Source: Acidobacteriota bacterium | GTDB taxonomy: Bacteria; Acidobacteriota; Terriglobia; Terriglobales; Acidobacteriaceae | Assembly: GCA_021813745.1 (NCBI GenBank) | Contig: JAKAJO010000036.1 | Location: 1-41,124 of the forward strand | DNA length: 41,124 bases | Direction of reading: 5' to 3' | Part shown: one piece after another, positions 24,600-33,511 of the stretch | How positions within the stretch are numbered: position 1 is the first letter of the stretch | Layout: every line of letters starts with the position of its first letter | The notes under the pieces: generated by a model | What the model saw: only the letters and a program-made list of their open reading frames with translations | Database searches by the model: none | What the model was told of the DNA's origin: nothing | Position numbers and translations under genes: made by a program

Positions 24600-24701
24600 A
24601 GTTCTACCCTCCGTGCGCCCAAGACTGCCAGCACACCGCGTCATTGGTTATTGTCGCACAACTGCGCTTCCGTGCGCTGGTCCCTGGTCAGGCAGATGAG
24701 C

Positions 24702-25145
24702 CTAGTTGACGCGGGCCGGACTGCCCAGCCGCTCCGTCACCTTCGCGAAGAAGCTGCGTAGATCCTCCTCTTCGCCAGCGGTCAACCGGCGGTATACCTT
24801 CATCAGTGGAAACATGCGTGCGCCACGCACTTCCACCGCAGGGACCGCCGCCACACCCCCGGGATATTGCGTCAACTCCCAACTCCCGGCGTAGCGTCTT
24901 CTCAGCACCTCACCAAGATAGCTACCCCAAAGGCGCACTTCGAAATCCAGGTCCAATTCCGGGCTTTCCCCCACCTGCACCAGGATCTCGTCCAAAGCTT
25001 CGACCGATTCCGCCGAGTAATCGAGCCTTTGCCGGAATCCCACCGAGGCCAGCTCCACGGCTGCCGCCGCATAGCTCTCCATCATGGCGCTTAGATCCGA
25101 ATACTGATTCGATTCAAGCCGTTTGCGAACGTCACCCATCGCCAT
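24702..25145 (-). CDS. DUF3806-like protein
   Basis: A 147-residue cytosolic protein. The core VRLWGSYLGEVLRRRYAGSWELTQYPGG, then GARMFPLMKVYRRLTAGEEEDLRSFFAKV, follows the DUF3806 pattern: a GxxxGEVL helix, a W-containing strand, and a P-x-x-K/R strand leading to a final helix. The N-terminal part is helical (MMESYAAAAVELASVGFRQRL). No catalytic residues are evident. The start is ATG 25143-25145 or the in-frame ATG 25137-25139; neither has a strong ribosome site. Confidence 0.65.
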   Translation of the reverse strand: MAMGDVRKRLESNQYSDLSAMMESYAAAAVELASVGFRQRLDYSAESVEALDEILVQVGESPELDLDFEVRLWGSYLGEVLRRRYAGSWELTQYPGGVAAVPAVEVRGARMFPLMKVYRRLTAGEEEDLRSFFAKVTERLGSPARVN

Positions 25146-25238
25146 CCAGAGTACATCCTAATCCCCAGGGAGCGTATCCCACCAAAGGCCCGCTGTGTTT
25201 ATGGCAGACTAGGAACAGCCTCTGGAGGTTCCCCAACC

Positions 25239-25736
25239 ATGCAATTCATTCGACTTCTGGCACTCTCAACGGCGCTGTCTGTTGGCTCAGGTCTAGCCTC
25301 GGCCGCGCCACGGGAGATCTATCCCGCTCCTTCTCAGGCCCATTCTGACCTGAAAGCTGCCATCAGAACAGCCGCAGCGACCCACAAACGCGTCCTCCTT
25401 GACTTTGGAGGAAATTGGTGCGGCGACTGCCACGTGCTCGATCTGTATATGCACGACCCCACCAACCTGCCCATCCTCCAGGCCAACTTCGTTGTTGTCC
25501 ACATCAATATTGGACGAATGGACCAGAACGTAGACCTTGCCGAAAGATATCAAATCCCTCTGCGTCGCGGCGTTCCTGCTCTTGCCATCCTCTCAAGCCA
25601 GGGGAAGCTGCTATACAGTCAGAGGAACGGCGAGTTTGAATCCATGCGCAACCTGCAATCTGACGATGTGACCCATTTTTTGGCAAAATGGAAGCCTGTC
25701 AAGCCCGGTTGTTCTGCCGTCGAACTCACCTGTTAA
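25239..25736 (+). CDS. Exported thioredoxin-fold protein with WCGDC site
   Basis: A 165-residue protein with a signal peptide cleaved near SGLASA-APRE. The thioredoxin fold has a redox pair Cys61/Cys64 in GNWCGDCHVLD and the cis-Pro loop RRGVPALAIL. The residues between the cysteines (Gly-Asp) differ from thioredoxin (Gly-Pro) and resemble exported or DUF255-like thioredoxin proteins. It should act as a disulfide reductase or isomerase in the periplasm. Two further cysteines lie near the C-terminus (PGCSAVELTC) and may form a structural disulfide. It is convergent with the PIN/TRAM gene, 20 bp apart. Confidence 0.88.
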   Translation: MQFIRLLALSTALSVGSGLASAAPREIYPAPSQAHSDLKAAIRTAAATHKRVLLDFGGNWCGDCHVLDLYMHDPTNLPILQANFVVVHINIGRMDQNVDLAERYQIPLRRGVPALAILSSQGKLLYSQRNGEFESMRNLQSDDVTHFLAKWKPVKPGCSAVELTC

Positions 25737-25756
25737 CCTGACGAGCTAATGGTGGC

Positions 25757-26791
25757 CTAGTGTGCGATTTCCGCCGATGGCGTGCGTGCGCCCTCCGCGG
25801 TCTTGGCCACCTCGTCCATCTTCCCGAAGATCATTTTGCCGCTCGCCGTCTGGAGCACGCTCGTAACCGAGATGTCGACTGAGCGCCCAATCATCTTGCG
25901 CGCATGGTCAACCACGACCATCGTTCCGTCGTCCAGATAGCCCACGCCCTGATTGAATTCCTTGCCTTCCTTCAGAATGAGCACGGTCATCCGCTCGCCG
26001 GGCAAAACGACCGGCTTCAGCGCGTTCGCCAGATCGTTGATGTTCAGCACTTCCACGTGATGAAGATGGGCCACCTTATTCAGGTTGAAGTCGTTGGTGA
26101 CGACTTTGGCCTCCCACTTCTTCGCAAGCTCCAGAAGCTTCAGGTCCACTTCTCGAATGGATGGAAAATCGTCGGGAACGATTTGCACCTGGATCTTTGC
26201 GTTCGACTGCATCCGCTGCAGCATGTCGAGCCCGCGCCGTCCCCGCTGACGCTTCGACCCATCGGTCGAATCCGCCACCACTTGCAGTTCGCGCAGAACA
26301 AACTCAGGCACGACCATCGTTCCATCAATGAACCCCGCTTCCGCAATATCCGCGATGCGCCCATCAATAATCACGCTTGTGTCGAGCACCTTGACGGAAC
26401 GCCGCGAGGGACGCTCGCCACTGAAAATCATGCTCAAAGCGGCAGGATTCAGAAGATCGCCTTTGCTCGCGCCGACCAGCAGGCCCACGTAAGTCATCAG
26501 CAGCAACACAAAAATTTGCACCACCGCCGAGGTATTCCCTTCAAGGGGAGCAGACCGCAGCACCAGGCAAAAAAGCGCCGCGCCAAAGATACCTAGAACG
26601 CTGCCCGCGACCGCGCCGATGAGCCGGCTCAACGTCAGCGCGCGCACCCGTGACTCGAAGACAATCACCGCACCCGCAGCAGCCGCACCGGCCATCGCCG
26701 CGGGAACGCCTGCGAGGCCAAACGGATGAAAGAAGTAACAGACGCCGGAAAATAACGCTACAAAAAGAAGCCGGATAACTACGATATCCAT
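25757..26791 (-). CDS. Membrane PIN/TRAM-domain protein (YacL-like)
   Basis: A 344-residue protein. Four N-terminal membrane segments occupy about the first 115 residues. A PIN nuclease domain follows: KVLDTSVIIDGRIADI has the first acidic pair, FVLRELQ a Glu, and VVTNDFNLNKVA the last Asp. The C-terminal TRAM domain (PGERMTVLILKEGKEFNQGVGYLDDGTMVVVDHARKMIG) would bind RNA. This arrangement matches YacL-type proteins, which are membrane-attached and of unknown substrate. ATG 26789-26791 gives MDIVVIRLLFVALF; the longer frame to 26860 is unlikely. Acidic residues expected for nuclease activity are present. Confidence 0.9.
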   Translation of the reverse strand: MDIVVIRLLFVALFSGVCYFFHPFGLAGVPAAMAGAAAAGAVIVFESRVRALTLSRLIGAVAGSVLGIFGAALFCLVLRSAPLEGNTSAVVQIFVLLLMTYVGLLVGASKGDLLNPAALSMIFSGERPSRRSVKVLDTSVIIDGRIADIAEAGFIDGTMVVPEFVLRELQVVADSTDGSKRQRGRRGLDMLQRMQSNAKIQVQIVPDDFPSIREVDLKLLELAKKWEAKVVTNDFNLNKVAHLHHVEVLNINDLANALKPVVLPGERMTVLILKEGKEFNQGVGYLDDGTMVVVDHARKMIGRSVDISVTSVLQTASGKMIFGKMDEVAKTAEGARTPSAEIAH

Positions 26792-27042
26792 AAAGACTCG
26801 CCCCGGCCGGCGGTTCGCGAATTCAGCCCGGCGGCCACAGTTGGCGAGTATGCCTTTCACCGCGCCATATCGTCAAGAGGAGCCACAAAGGCAGCTTCAT
26901 CTCATCCAGCCGCGCAACATCAGCGCAATTTCCGGCCAATGCATTGCAAATGGAGGCCATCAGCATCCCGCTGTGGTTGGCTCGCCACTGATTCAACCGC
27001 CGCAGCAGGCCATCGCTTCTGAAATGGAGTCCTGCTCCTTCT

Positions 27043-27465
27043 TCATGACGCCACAGCCAGTTCCTGGCTGTGCGCGACGCGCTGCGTCCCCTTGCGAGGC
27101 CCACGCTTGCGTGCACTCATCGTTTTCACTCGCTCCAGCAACTCTTGAGTGGAGCAGTTCCGCTTGGACACAAACGCATCCGCAGCATGCGGCTGTCCAG
27201 CCACCTTCTGCGGATCACCCAGCAGCATCACAGGAACATGCGGAGCCGAGCGCTTCAATTGTCCCGCCACGTGGTCACCGCCTGGTTTCGTCATGGACAT
27301 GTCCACCAACACAAGGTCAATCAGGTTGTCCGTAAGAAACCCGATCGCTTCCTTGGTTCCATTTGCCGCCAGCACTCGGTAGCCATGCGTTGCGAGCAAA
27401 AAGCTCAGTACAGAGAGCTCTTGTTCGTTCTCATTCATGCAAAGGATGACTTTCTTAGGCCTCAT
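27043..27465 (-). CDS. Stand-alone response-regulator receiver protein
   Basis: A 140-residue single-domain receiver. The phosphorylation Asp is Asp55 in LVLVDMSM, and the conserved Lys is Lys101 in AFVSKRN. The acidic pocket at the end of the first strand is unusual (NENE where DD is common), and the usual Thr/Ser of the fourth strand is missing (VMLLGDP). A basic C-terminal tail follows (SARKRGPRKGTQRV). No output domain and no histidine kinase are nearby. Start ATG 27463-27465. Confidence 0.82.
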   Translation of the reverse strand: MRPKKVILCMNENEQELSVLSFLLATHGYRVLAANGTKEAIGFLTDNLIDLVLVDMSMTKPGGDHVAGQLKRSAPHVPVMLLGDPQKVAGQPHAADAFVSKRNCSTQELLERVKTMSARKRGPRKGTQRVAHSQELAVAS

Positions 27466-27922
27466 AATGCGCTGAATCGCTCCTGATCTCGATGGTGTTC
27501 GCAGCCCGAAAAAACACCGATCCTATACCCGCTGGGCAACGGGTTTTACTCGACAAAATTGCGCGGCAAGGCAGCAGTGTTCCGGTTTTACCGATGCGGC
27601 GGCTGACTCCAAAGAACCTGCATGATCCCGGCCCGCCCAAAATGGCAAAGACGCAGAATCTGCGCGGGAAAAAGGGAGTCAGGCCTGGGTAAAAGCCTCC
27701 GCTGGTACAGAGGATTCTTCTACTCCATTGCTCGGCAAAACCGGTGAAAGAACCGGCAAACTTGTTTCAGTTCTTCGAAAGACTACGAACAACCGAAGCC
27801 CTTGGAAAGAGGGAAAGAGAGGCGAAGACCGCTGTCTCAATCCAACGCAGAGTGGTGGATATCCGGTAGATCGCTCGCAACATGCTACTTGCCTTGATGA
27901 AAGTCTGTTGAAAGCTTGTGCA
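27466..27922. other. Interval without a convincing gene
   Basis: This interval of about 457 bp lies upstream of the receiver gene and downstream of phzF. Several open frames cross it, but none shows a ribosome site or protein-like motif. No hairpin or repeat stands out. Confidence 0.45.
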
Positions 27923-28843
27923 TTACGGCAGGAAAAGCTGTCCATTTGCAACAGGAACAGTGCTCCCTGCAACGCGGACATCGACGACCTTCGACCCATC
28001 AAGGGCGGCTCGCAACATCAGTTCGCTTGCGCGGCCGATTTCAATTCCTTGCTTCATCTGAACCTGCACTTCAGGCGCCACAACTCCGTGCGCAACCAGA
28101 TAGCTGATCGCACACCCAGCGGCCGACCCCGTCGCAGGGTCCTCTCCGCCATAGAACTGCATACGCGATCGGAAAATGCGCTCGGAGCCGCCTTCAGGAG
28201 CGAGCGCATAAAACCATCTCGCACCGCGTTCGCGCAGCCATGGCGTGGCCTCCTCATGCCGCACTCTGAATCGCGCCAAGCTTGCTTCAGAGCGCAAGAG
28301 AACAATTGCAAAAGCGGTGCCCGTAGAAACCACCTGCGGCGCATGCAATGGATCCAGATCTTCCAGTGTGAGCCCGGTCAGGCCTGCCACCTCTGTCCGT
28401 TCTAATGTTCTTCCTAGTTCCGGTTCAGCCTGGGTCATCTCCCCATACAGTTCTTCTCCGTCAAAGCGCACGGGTATCGCTCCCACCTTCAGCGCGAGCC
28501 GGATGCAGCCATCCTGCAACGTTTCCGGGGCAGCCTGGCGCAACACACTAGCCGTTCCCAGGGTGGGATGACCCGCAAACGGAAGCTCCTCCTGCGTGGT
28601 AAAGATGCGCACCTGCACGCCTTCACGTGCTTCCACATCGGCGTTCCTCCGCCGCACAAACGTCGTCTCAGACAGATTGAACTCGCGCGCGATTGCCTGC
28701 ATTTGCTCGGTGCGTAGCCCGCGCGTATCCATCACAACAGCTAACGGATTGCCCTGCAGCGCTGTCGTTGTAAACACATCCACAAGGTGATATTCCAGTG
28801 GATCTCTGCGTAATACGGTCGTCATCCCATGATTATCAGTCAT
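27923..28843 (-). CDS. PhzF-family isomerase/epimerase
   Basis: A 306-residue protein of the PhzF/diaminopimelate-epimerase-like fold. Typical segments are HLVDVFTTTALQGNPLAVVMD, AREFNLSETTFV (with the catalytic Glu), VRIFTTQEELPFAGHPTLGTA, and GGEDPATGSAAGCAISYLV. Members catalyse proton shifts or isomerisation on small carboxylic acids, and the specific substrate cannot be told. It is the last gene of a likely unit: 57 bp after the AtuA-like small gene. ATG 28841-28843 is used, though ATG 28823-28825 gives a more usual N-terminus. Confidence 0.92.
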   Translation of the reverse strand: MTDNHGMTTVLRRDPLEYHLVDVFTTTALQGNPLAVVMDTRGLRTEQMQAIAREFNLSETTFVRRRNADVEAREGVQVRIFTTQEELPFAGHPTLGTASVLRQAAPETLQDGCIRLALKVGAIPVRFDGEELYGEMTQAEPELGRTLERTEVAGLTGLTLEDLDPLHAPQVVSTGTAFAIVLLRSEASLARFRVRHEEATPWLRERGARWFYALAPEGGSERIFRSRMQFYGGEDPATGSAAGCAISYLVAHGVVAPEVQVQMKQGIEIGRASELMLRAALDGSKVVDVRVAGSTVPVANGQLFLP

Positions 28844-28900
28844 CGCGAGAGCGATGCTTCCACGCCCATCGCAGACGTAAGTACGAATGACCGTCTCACA

Positions 28901-29209
28901 TTACTCCCGGTCGATCTCGATGTTGAGCAGTACATATCCCAGGCTTTTGCCATGCGCATCCAGTGCAAGAGACCGCGTCACGCTCTCTGAATCGGGTCGA
29001 CGCAACACAAAATTCAGAGCGCCAAGCCCGGGCACGCAATATCGCTGCACGGACCCCACGATCAGGGGCGCATACAAATGCGCCACGCGCTCCGCCGTCA
29101 CCTCCCGCTCCAGGAATGGATAATCCTTCTCTTCATAGGCAATGAGCGAAATGTTCAACAGGTTCCCCTTATCGCCGGTACGGGCATGCGCAATCTCACG
29201 CAGTTTCAC
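28901..29209 (-). CDS. AtuA-like small protein (ferredoxin-fold domain)
   Basis: A 102-residue protein that starts with GTG at 29207-29209. The N-terminus REIAHARTGDKGNLLNISLIAY contains the RTGDKG motif typical of AtuA C-terminal/ferredoxin-fold domains, which occur either fused to AtuA or as a separate small gene beside it. Its start overlaps the AtuA stop by GTGA, so the two are translationally coupled and probably form a complex. The function is inferred from this pairing. Confidence 0.85.
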   Translation of the reverse strand: MKLREIAHARTGDKGNLLNISLIAYEEKDYPFLEREVTAERVAHLYAPLIVGSVQRYCVPGLGALNFVLRRPDSESVTRSLALDAHGKSLGYVLLNIEIDRE

Positions 29210-30519
29210 CTCGCCACCTCCAGTTCAACGCGCGTTTTGATTGCTTCGCGCGGTATAAACGCAGCATCCATGGCAATGCTTTCGCGGAGGCCCGTTGCCA
29301 CTCCAGCCCCTCCAGCGGGCCCATTGACGTAGAGACTCTCCACTTCGTGCATCAGGCGGCGCGCATCGCCCTCCGCAAACAAGCGCCCTGCCACACGCAG
29401 CCGCACTTCATAGGGATGCTGCAAAGGGTCAGACAAAGCACTGCCATGCATCGAATCCACTCCGATAAAGTCCATGCGGAAATCGCCGGATTTGATCCAG
29501 CCCAGCCGCTTTGCCAGAATTGCTCGCGCGAGTTCGGCTCGCGCCAATGCGCCCGGCCCGGCGTATGAAATCTGTCCTTCTGCGATAAAACCCGCGCTGA
29601 ATCCAGTCGATACTTTCAACATCTCCGGCCGTTCGGTTCCGCTGGCCCCCCGCACGCGCACACGATCCTGCTGTTCCTCTTCTTCGAACTGGATCGTGCT
29701 GAAATCCGCCGTCACATCCGGCGTCAAATAGCGAGATGGATCCTGCACCTCGTACAAGATCTGCTCCTTGCAGCTGCGTATTGAGAGGGCACCGCCGGAG
29801 CCCGCTAGCTTTGTCAGCACAGCATCGCCGTTCTCGTCAACTTCCGCGATTGGAAAGCCGAGTCGATCAAGTCCTTGGACATCCTTAAGGCCCGGATCTG
29901 CGAAGTATCCGCCCGTCAACTGCCCCGCACACTCCAGAAGGTGCCCAATCGCAGTCCCCTTCCCGAGAAGAGGCCAATCATCCAACCTCCAGTTGAACTC
30001 GTGCACCATGGGTGCAAGAAATAGCGAAGGATCTGCAACTCGGCCCGTAAGGATGACATCGGCGCCTTCAAGCAGACAGGCAAGAATTGGCTCAATGCCA
30101 AGGTAAGCATTGGCAGAGACCAGTTGTTCTCGCGGGTCGGCTGAAGCGATCGACCCCATAAGAAGCAACACGTCATCGCCTGTGATCCAGCCAACGCGCA
30201 ACCCGGCGAGACCCAGGCGGCTCGCGATGCTGACGGTCTCGCGCGCCGCCGCCTCCGGATTTGCCGCCCCCATATTCGTGATGATGCGCGTGCCGTTCCG
30301 TTTGCAAGCAGGCAAAACGGCTTCCATGCGCGCACGCAGCATCGGATCATATCCCGCGCTGCGCCCCTGCTTCTTTGCAAGCTGCGCCAGCGCGATGGTT
30401 CGCTCGGCAAGGCACTCAAACACGAGATACCGCAGATCTCCGTCCCGCGCCAGATCGACCGCCGGCTCAATCCGATCGCCGGAGAATCCCGCTCCACCGC
30501 CAATGCGCAATGTCTTCAC
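29206..30519 (-). CDS. AtuA-family (DUF1446) protein
   Basis: A 437-residue protein. The N-terminus RIGGGAGFSGDRIEPAVDLARDGDLRYLVFECLAERTIALAQLAK is the AtuA/DUF1446 hallmark, followed by TNMGAANPEAAARETVSIA and LTGRVADPSLFLAPMVHEF. The name comes from acyclic terpene utilisation in Pseudomonas, where AtuA takes part in acyl-CoA-type catabolism, but its reaction is not well defined. Here it lies 11 bp after the CitMHS transporter gene and overlaps the AtuA-like small gene, pointing to catabolism of an imported carboxylic acid. No acyl-CoA carboxylase or other atu genes are nearby, so terpene use is not supported. Confidence 0.92.
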   Translation of the reverse strand: MKTLRIGGGAGFSGDRIEPAVDLARDGDLRYLVFECLAERTIALAQLAKKQGRSAGYDPMLRARMEAVLPACKRNGTRIITNMGAANPEAAARETVSIASRLGLAGLRVGWITGDDVLLLMGSIASADPREQLVSANAYLGIEPILACLLEGADVILTGRVADPSLFLAPMVHEFNWRLDDWPLLGKGTAIGHLLECAGQLTGGYFADPGLKDVQGLDRLGFPIAEVDENGDAVLTKLAGSGGALSIRSCKEQILYEVQDPSRYLTPDVTADFSTIQFEEEEQQDRVRVRGASGTERPEMLKVSTGFSAGFIAEGQISYAGPGALARAELARAILAKRLGWIKSGDFRMDFIGVDSMHGSALSDPLQHPYEVRLRVAGRLFAEGDARRLMHEVESLYVNGPAGGAGVATGLRESIAMDAAFIPREAIKTRVELEVAR

Positions 30520-30530
30520 GTTACCTCGCT

Positions 30531-31808
30531 CTAAAACGAAAAGATCCCAAATGCGACCGCGGACAGCGTCATCACCACGGTTGCCAGAAAAAGAAACGGT
30601 CCTGTGAATCGCTGATGAGTTCCAAGATCGGTCTCCGTCAAACCCGTCACAAGAAACGTTGCAGGCGTCAAAGGAGATACAGGAAAACCTGTCGTATGCT
30701 GGCCCAGCAACGCAGCTTGCGCTACCCGCACAGGAGCCACACCATAGGCGCCCGCCGTCGTAGCAATCACAGGCAGCACGCCAAAATAGAATGAGTCCGG
30801 ATCAAACACGAGGCTCAAAGGCATGCTCACCAGTGCAAGCAAAAATGGAATGTGATGACCGAACTGCTTCGGCAATGCATGCACACAGACACCGGCCATT
30901 GCAGTCAGCATACCCGTCCCGCGCAGAATCCCGGTAAAGCATCCGGCGGCACACAGGATCGCGGTCATCATAATGGCTGCCTTCGCATGCGTCTCGATCT
31001 GAAGGCGCTGTCGATCGGCATCGGGAAAATTCAACATCAACGCCAACACCGTTCCCAGCAGAAAGCACACGGCTGGCTCCACCTTGCCTGAAAGGGCTGC
31101 TCCCAGCACCAAGATTGTCAGTGCGACATTCACCGCAAGTCGCACCCGATCTTTGTGTTCGGTCTGGACGAGTGTCGCTTCCCTTTTGTTGCTTGTCTTC
31201 ATTCCCAGGCGAAGCTGCTCTCTCTTGCCCAGCCAGACGCAACACGCCAGCGCGAAGAGCAGTCCAATCATCTGAACTGGCAGAAGGGGTCGAAATAACT
31301 CGAGCGTTGAAATATGCAAGGCTGCCGCCGCGCGCATGGTGGGGCCAGTCCATGGGAGAAAATTCACTCCAGCAGCCAGCGATGCGGCACAGGCAAGAAT
31401 CCGGCGATCGATCCCAATTTCGTCGTAGAGCGGCAGCAACGCGGGCAAAGCGATCAGGAAGACGACTGCCCCCGACCCATCCAGATGGAGCAGCAACGAA
31501 AGCACAAAGGTCCCCGGCACAATTCGAACGGGATCCTTGCCAACCACGCGAAGAATCAGATCAATCAGCGGCCGCAGCATCCCGGCGTCCGTCAAGACCC
31601 CAAAGAAGAGAATGGCAAAAACGAACATGGAGATGACTGGCGCCATACTTGCGATCCCCGCGAGGATGAAGTCGGACGTCCGCAGCCCAAATCCGCTCAA
31701 AACTGACGTCGCCACTGGAATCAACACCAAAGCAGTCAGCGCAGAGAGCCTGCGGCTCAAAATCGCTGCAAGTACCCCTAGGATCGTCACAGCTCCCCAA
31801 AGCGCCAA
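30531..31808 (-). CDS. CitMHS-family organic-acid transporter
   Basis: A 425-residue membrane protein with about 11-12 hydrophobic segments. The start [39 protein letters not shown] and the motif [28 protein letters not shown] are characteristic of the CitMHS (citrate-metal:H+ symporter) family. The conserved C-terminal region [28 protein letters not shown] is also present. TTG at 31806-31808 is proposed as start: it gives the family N-terminus and has GGGAGAGG eight bases upstream, and no ATG is available. It is the first gene of a unit with AtuA, the AtuA-like protein and PhzF, divergent from LysR. Confidence 0.9.
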   Translation of the reverse strand: MALWGAVTILGVLAAILSRRLSALTALVLIPVATSVLSGFGLRTSDFILAGIASMAPVISMFVFAILFFGVLTDAGMLRPLIDLILRVVGKDPVRIVPGTFVLSLLLHLDGSGAVVFLIALPALLPLYDEIGIDRRILACAASLAAGVNFLPWTGPTMRAAAALHISTLELFRPLLPVQMIGLLFALACCVWLGKREQLRLGMKTSNKREATLVQTEHKDRVRLAVNVALTILVLGAALSGKVEPAVCFLLGTVLALMLNFPDADRQRLQIETHAKAAIMMTAILCAAGCFTGILRGTGMLTAMAGVCVHALPKQFGHHIPFLLALVSMPLSLVFDPDSFYFGVLPVIATTAGAYGVAPVRVAQAALLGQHTTGFPVSPLTPATFLVTGLTETDLGTHQRFTGPFLFLATVVMTLSAVAFGIFSF

Positions 31809-31890
31809 AACGTTGCCTCTCCCTTCAATCAGAAATCCTGCTGAGTATATGCATGCCGTGGCATTCTGTACATTCAATATTTGTGGTCTC

Positions 31891-31896
31891 TATAAT
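31891..31896 (+). promoter_or_regulatory. Candidate -10 box of the lysR-type gene
   Basis: TATAAT lies 11 bp before the lysR start codon, in the 99-bp interval between the divergent transporter and regulator genes. No good -35 box is seen at 17 bp. Transcription from here would leave a leader of only a few bases. The regulator's own binding site is expected in the same interval. Confidence 0.4.
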
Positions 31897-31907
31897 CGAG
31901 AACTCCG

Positions 31908-32846
31908 ATGAGACATGACTTCCGTAAAGTACGCGCATTTCTAAAAGTGGCGGAATTGAACAACTTCACCCGCGCAGCTTTGGCGCTTCATGTATCGCAA
32001 TCCACTTTGACTGTGCAGATCCAGCAGCTCGAAGCCGAGCTCGGAGTCCGCCTCCTGGATCGCAATAAGAGGAACGTTTTCGTTACGCAGACGGGATGCG
32101 AACTGCTGCCCTTGCTTCGACGCATCGTTGAAGATGGGGAAACAGTGATCGGGCTCGCCCAGGACATGGCCTCGGCCCGCACGGGCACCGTCTCCATTGC
32201 CGCCTTGCCTACCATCGCAGCAAATCTTCTGCCAGGCGCCATAGTCACTTTTCAGGATTCACATCCTAAAGTACGCATCCTCGTGCATGACGTCACCGCG
32301 GATCGTGTCAAGGAGCTTGTTCTTTCACGCACCGTCGATTTTGGCTTGGGAACCACGCAGCAGAACATTCCTGAAGTTGCAGTCAAGGCCCTATATCGGG
32401 ATCACCTTGCCGCCTTCGTCTGTTCCGAGCATACTCTGGCCGCCCACGACGCAACCTCGCTGCGCGAATTATCTGAATTCCCCCTCATCCTTCCCAGCCG
32501 CGACAGTAGCGTCCGCCGCATGGTTGAGAGTTCGATGCTACGCGAGCAACTTGCTTTGAATCTCGAATATGAAGTGAACTCATTATCCACTGCGCTTGGA
32601 CTGGCCCGAAGAGGGCTCGGTATTGCGATTTTGCCGGGGCTCGCATTGGAAAAAGGGGAGAAGGCTCTTGTACGTATTCCGATTCTGAAGCCTGCACTCA
32701 CTCGGCAGATCAATCTCTTTTATCGGCGTGATCGCACTTTATCTCCTGCGGCAGCCGGAATGGCCGCGTGTATTCGGAATGAAGTGAAAGCCGTCGTCCA
32801 GCGACTGAATGCGCGCCGAGAACGGCATGCTCTTCGCATCCGCTAG
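31908..32846 (+). CDS. LysR-type transcriptional regulator
   Basis: A 312-residue regulator. The N-terminal winged helix-turn-helix is seen in DFRKVRAFLKVAELNNFTRAALALHVSQSTLTVQIQQLEAELGVRLLDRNKRNVFVT. It is followed by the two-lobed effector domain (GTVSIAALPTIAANLLPGAIVTFQDSHPKVRI, then ALGLARRGLGIAILPG). The divergent position next to the transporter/AtuA/PhzF genes is the classic arrangement for a LysR regulator controlling them and itself, probably in response to the transported acid or a derivative. Its stop shares CTAG with the convergent marC-like gene. Confidence 0.95.
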   Translation: MRHDFRKVRAFLKVAELNNFTRAALALHVSQSTLTVQIQQLEAELGVRLLDRNKRNVFVTQTGCELLPLLRRIVEDGETVIGLAQDMASARTGTVSIAALPTIAANLLPGAIVTFQDSHPKVRILVHDVTADRVKELVLSRTVDFGLGTTQQNIPEVAVKALYRDHLAAFVCSEHTLAAHDATSLRELSEFPLILPSRDSSVRRMVESSMLREQLALNLEYEVNSLSTALGLARRGLGIAILPGLALEKGEKALVRIPILKPALTRQINLFYRRDRTLSPAAAGMAACIRNEVKAVVQRLNARRERHALRIR

Positions 32847-33511
32847 CTTTTAAAGAGGCCCTGCGTCACCAGGAGCGTACTGAGGCCATTCCATGCGATC
32901 TGAACGCCAATGCAGAACAGGATGAAAGAAATGACGCGAAGAATCCCGTGTGAAGTTGATTGGGGGACCTTGGCCGTAATGGCAGGAGCGTAGGCGTAAA
33001 AGAAGAAGACCGCAGCACACATCAGCGCCATCCCGGCCAGCACGCCTAATTGGGCAAGCGCGATCTCCAGGAAGCTACCCTTCGAAGCGTGGGCACTCAG
33101 TGTCAGCATCACAACCAGCACACCTGGGCCTGCAGTGACAGGAAACGTAAACGGATAAAAGATCTTTCCGTTGAGTCGATCAAGATTGTTGGACAGGGGG
33201 GACGAGCTTGGTTGATCAGGCGTATCTGCCTTGTTGAGAAGTTGCCAGCCCATGGAGGCCAGCACGAGGCCTCCTGCAAGCTGCATGACTGGCAACGAGA
33301 TGCCAAACAGCTTCAATACTGTCGTGCCGGCAACATCCATTGCCAACAGAAATATGGCGGTGCTCACCGCAATCTTTCTCGCTAGCGTCCGAAACACCTC
33401 TTTCGGTGCCGGCCCCACCATGCCCAGAAAGACCAGCGAAGACCCGATTGGATTCACCACCGGCAGCAACGCGCCAAGTGCCAAAGCAAAATAGCTGATG
33501 AAAGCCTTCAT
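32843..33511 (-). CDS. MarC-family integral membrane protein
   Basis: A 222-residue protein with six predicted membrane helices. ISYFALALGALLPVVNPIGSSLVFLGMVGPAPKEVFRTLARKIAVSTA at the start and YPFTFPVTAGPGVLVVMLTLSAH in the middle are MarC-family signatures (NP-x-G and P-x-x-x-G-P-G). The family was once linked to multiple antibiotic resistance, but that link has not held up and its substrate is unknown. Its stop codon overlaps that of lysR on the opposite strand. Start ATG 33509-33511. Confidence 0.9.
   Translation of the reverse strand: MKAFISYFALALGALLPVVNPIGSSLVFLGMVGPAPKEVFRTLARKIAVSTAIFLLAMDVAGTTVLKLFGISLPVMQLAGGLVLASMGWQLLNKADTPDQPSSSPLSNNLDRLNGKIFYPFTFPVTAGPGVLVVMLTLSAHASKGSFLEIALAQLGVLAGMALMCAAVFFFYAYAPAITAKVPQSTSHGILRVISFILFCIGVQIAWNGLSTLLVTQGLFKS

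Noticed and set aside
26823..27116. Minus-strand frame between the receiver and PIN/TRAM genes
   Set aside because: It overlaps the receiver gene, and the only hydrophobic part has no ribosome site.
27728..28405. 225-codon + strand frame
   Set aside because: Mostly antisense to the clear phzF gene and with no protein-like motifs.
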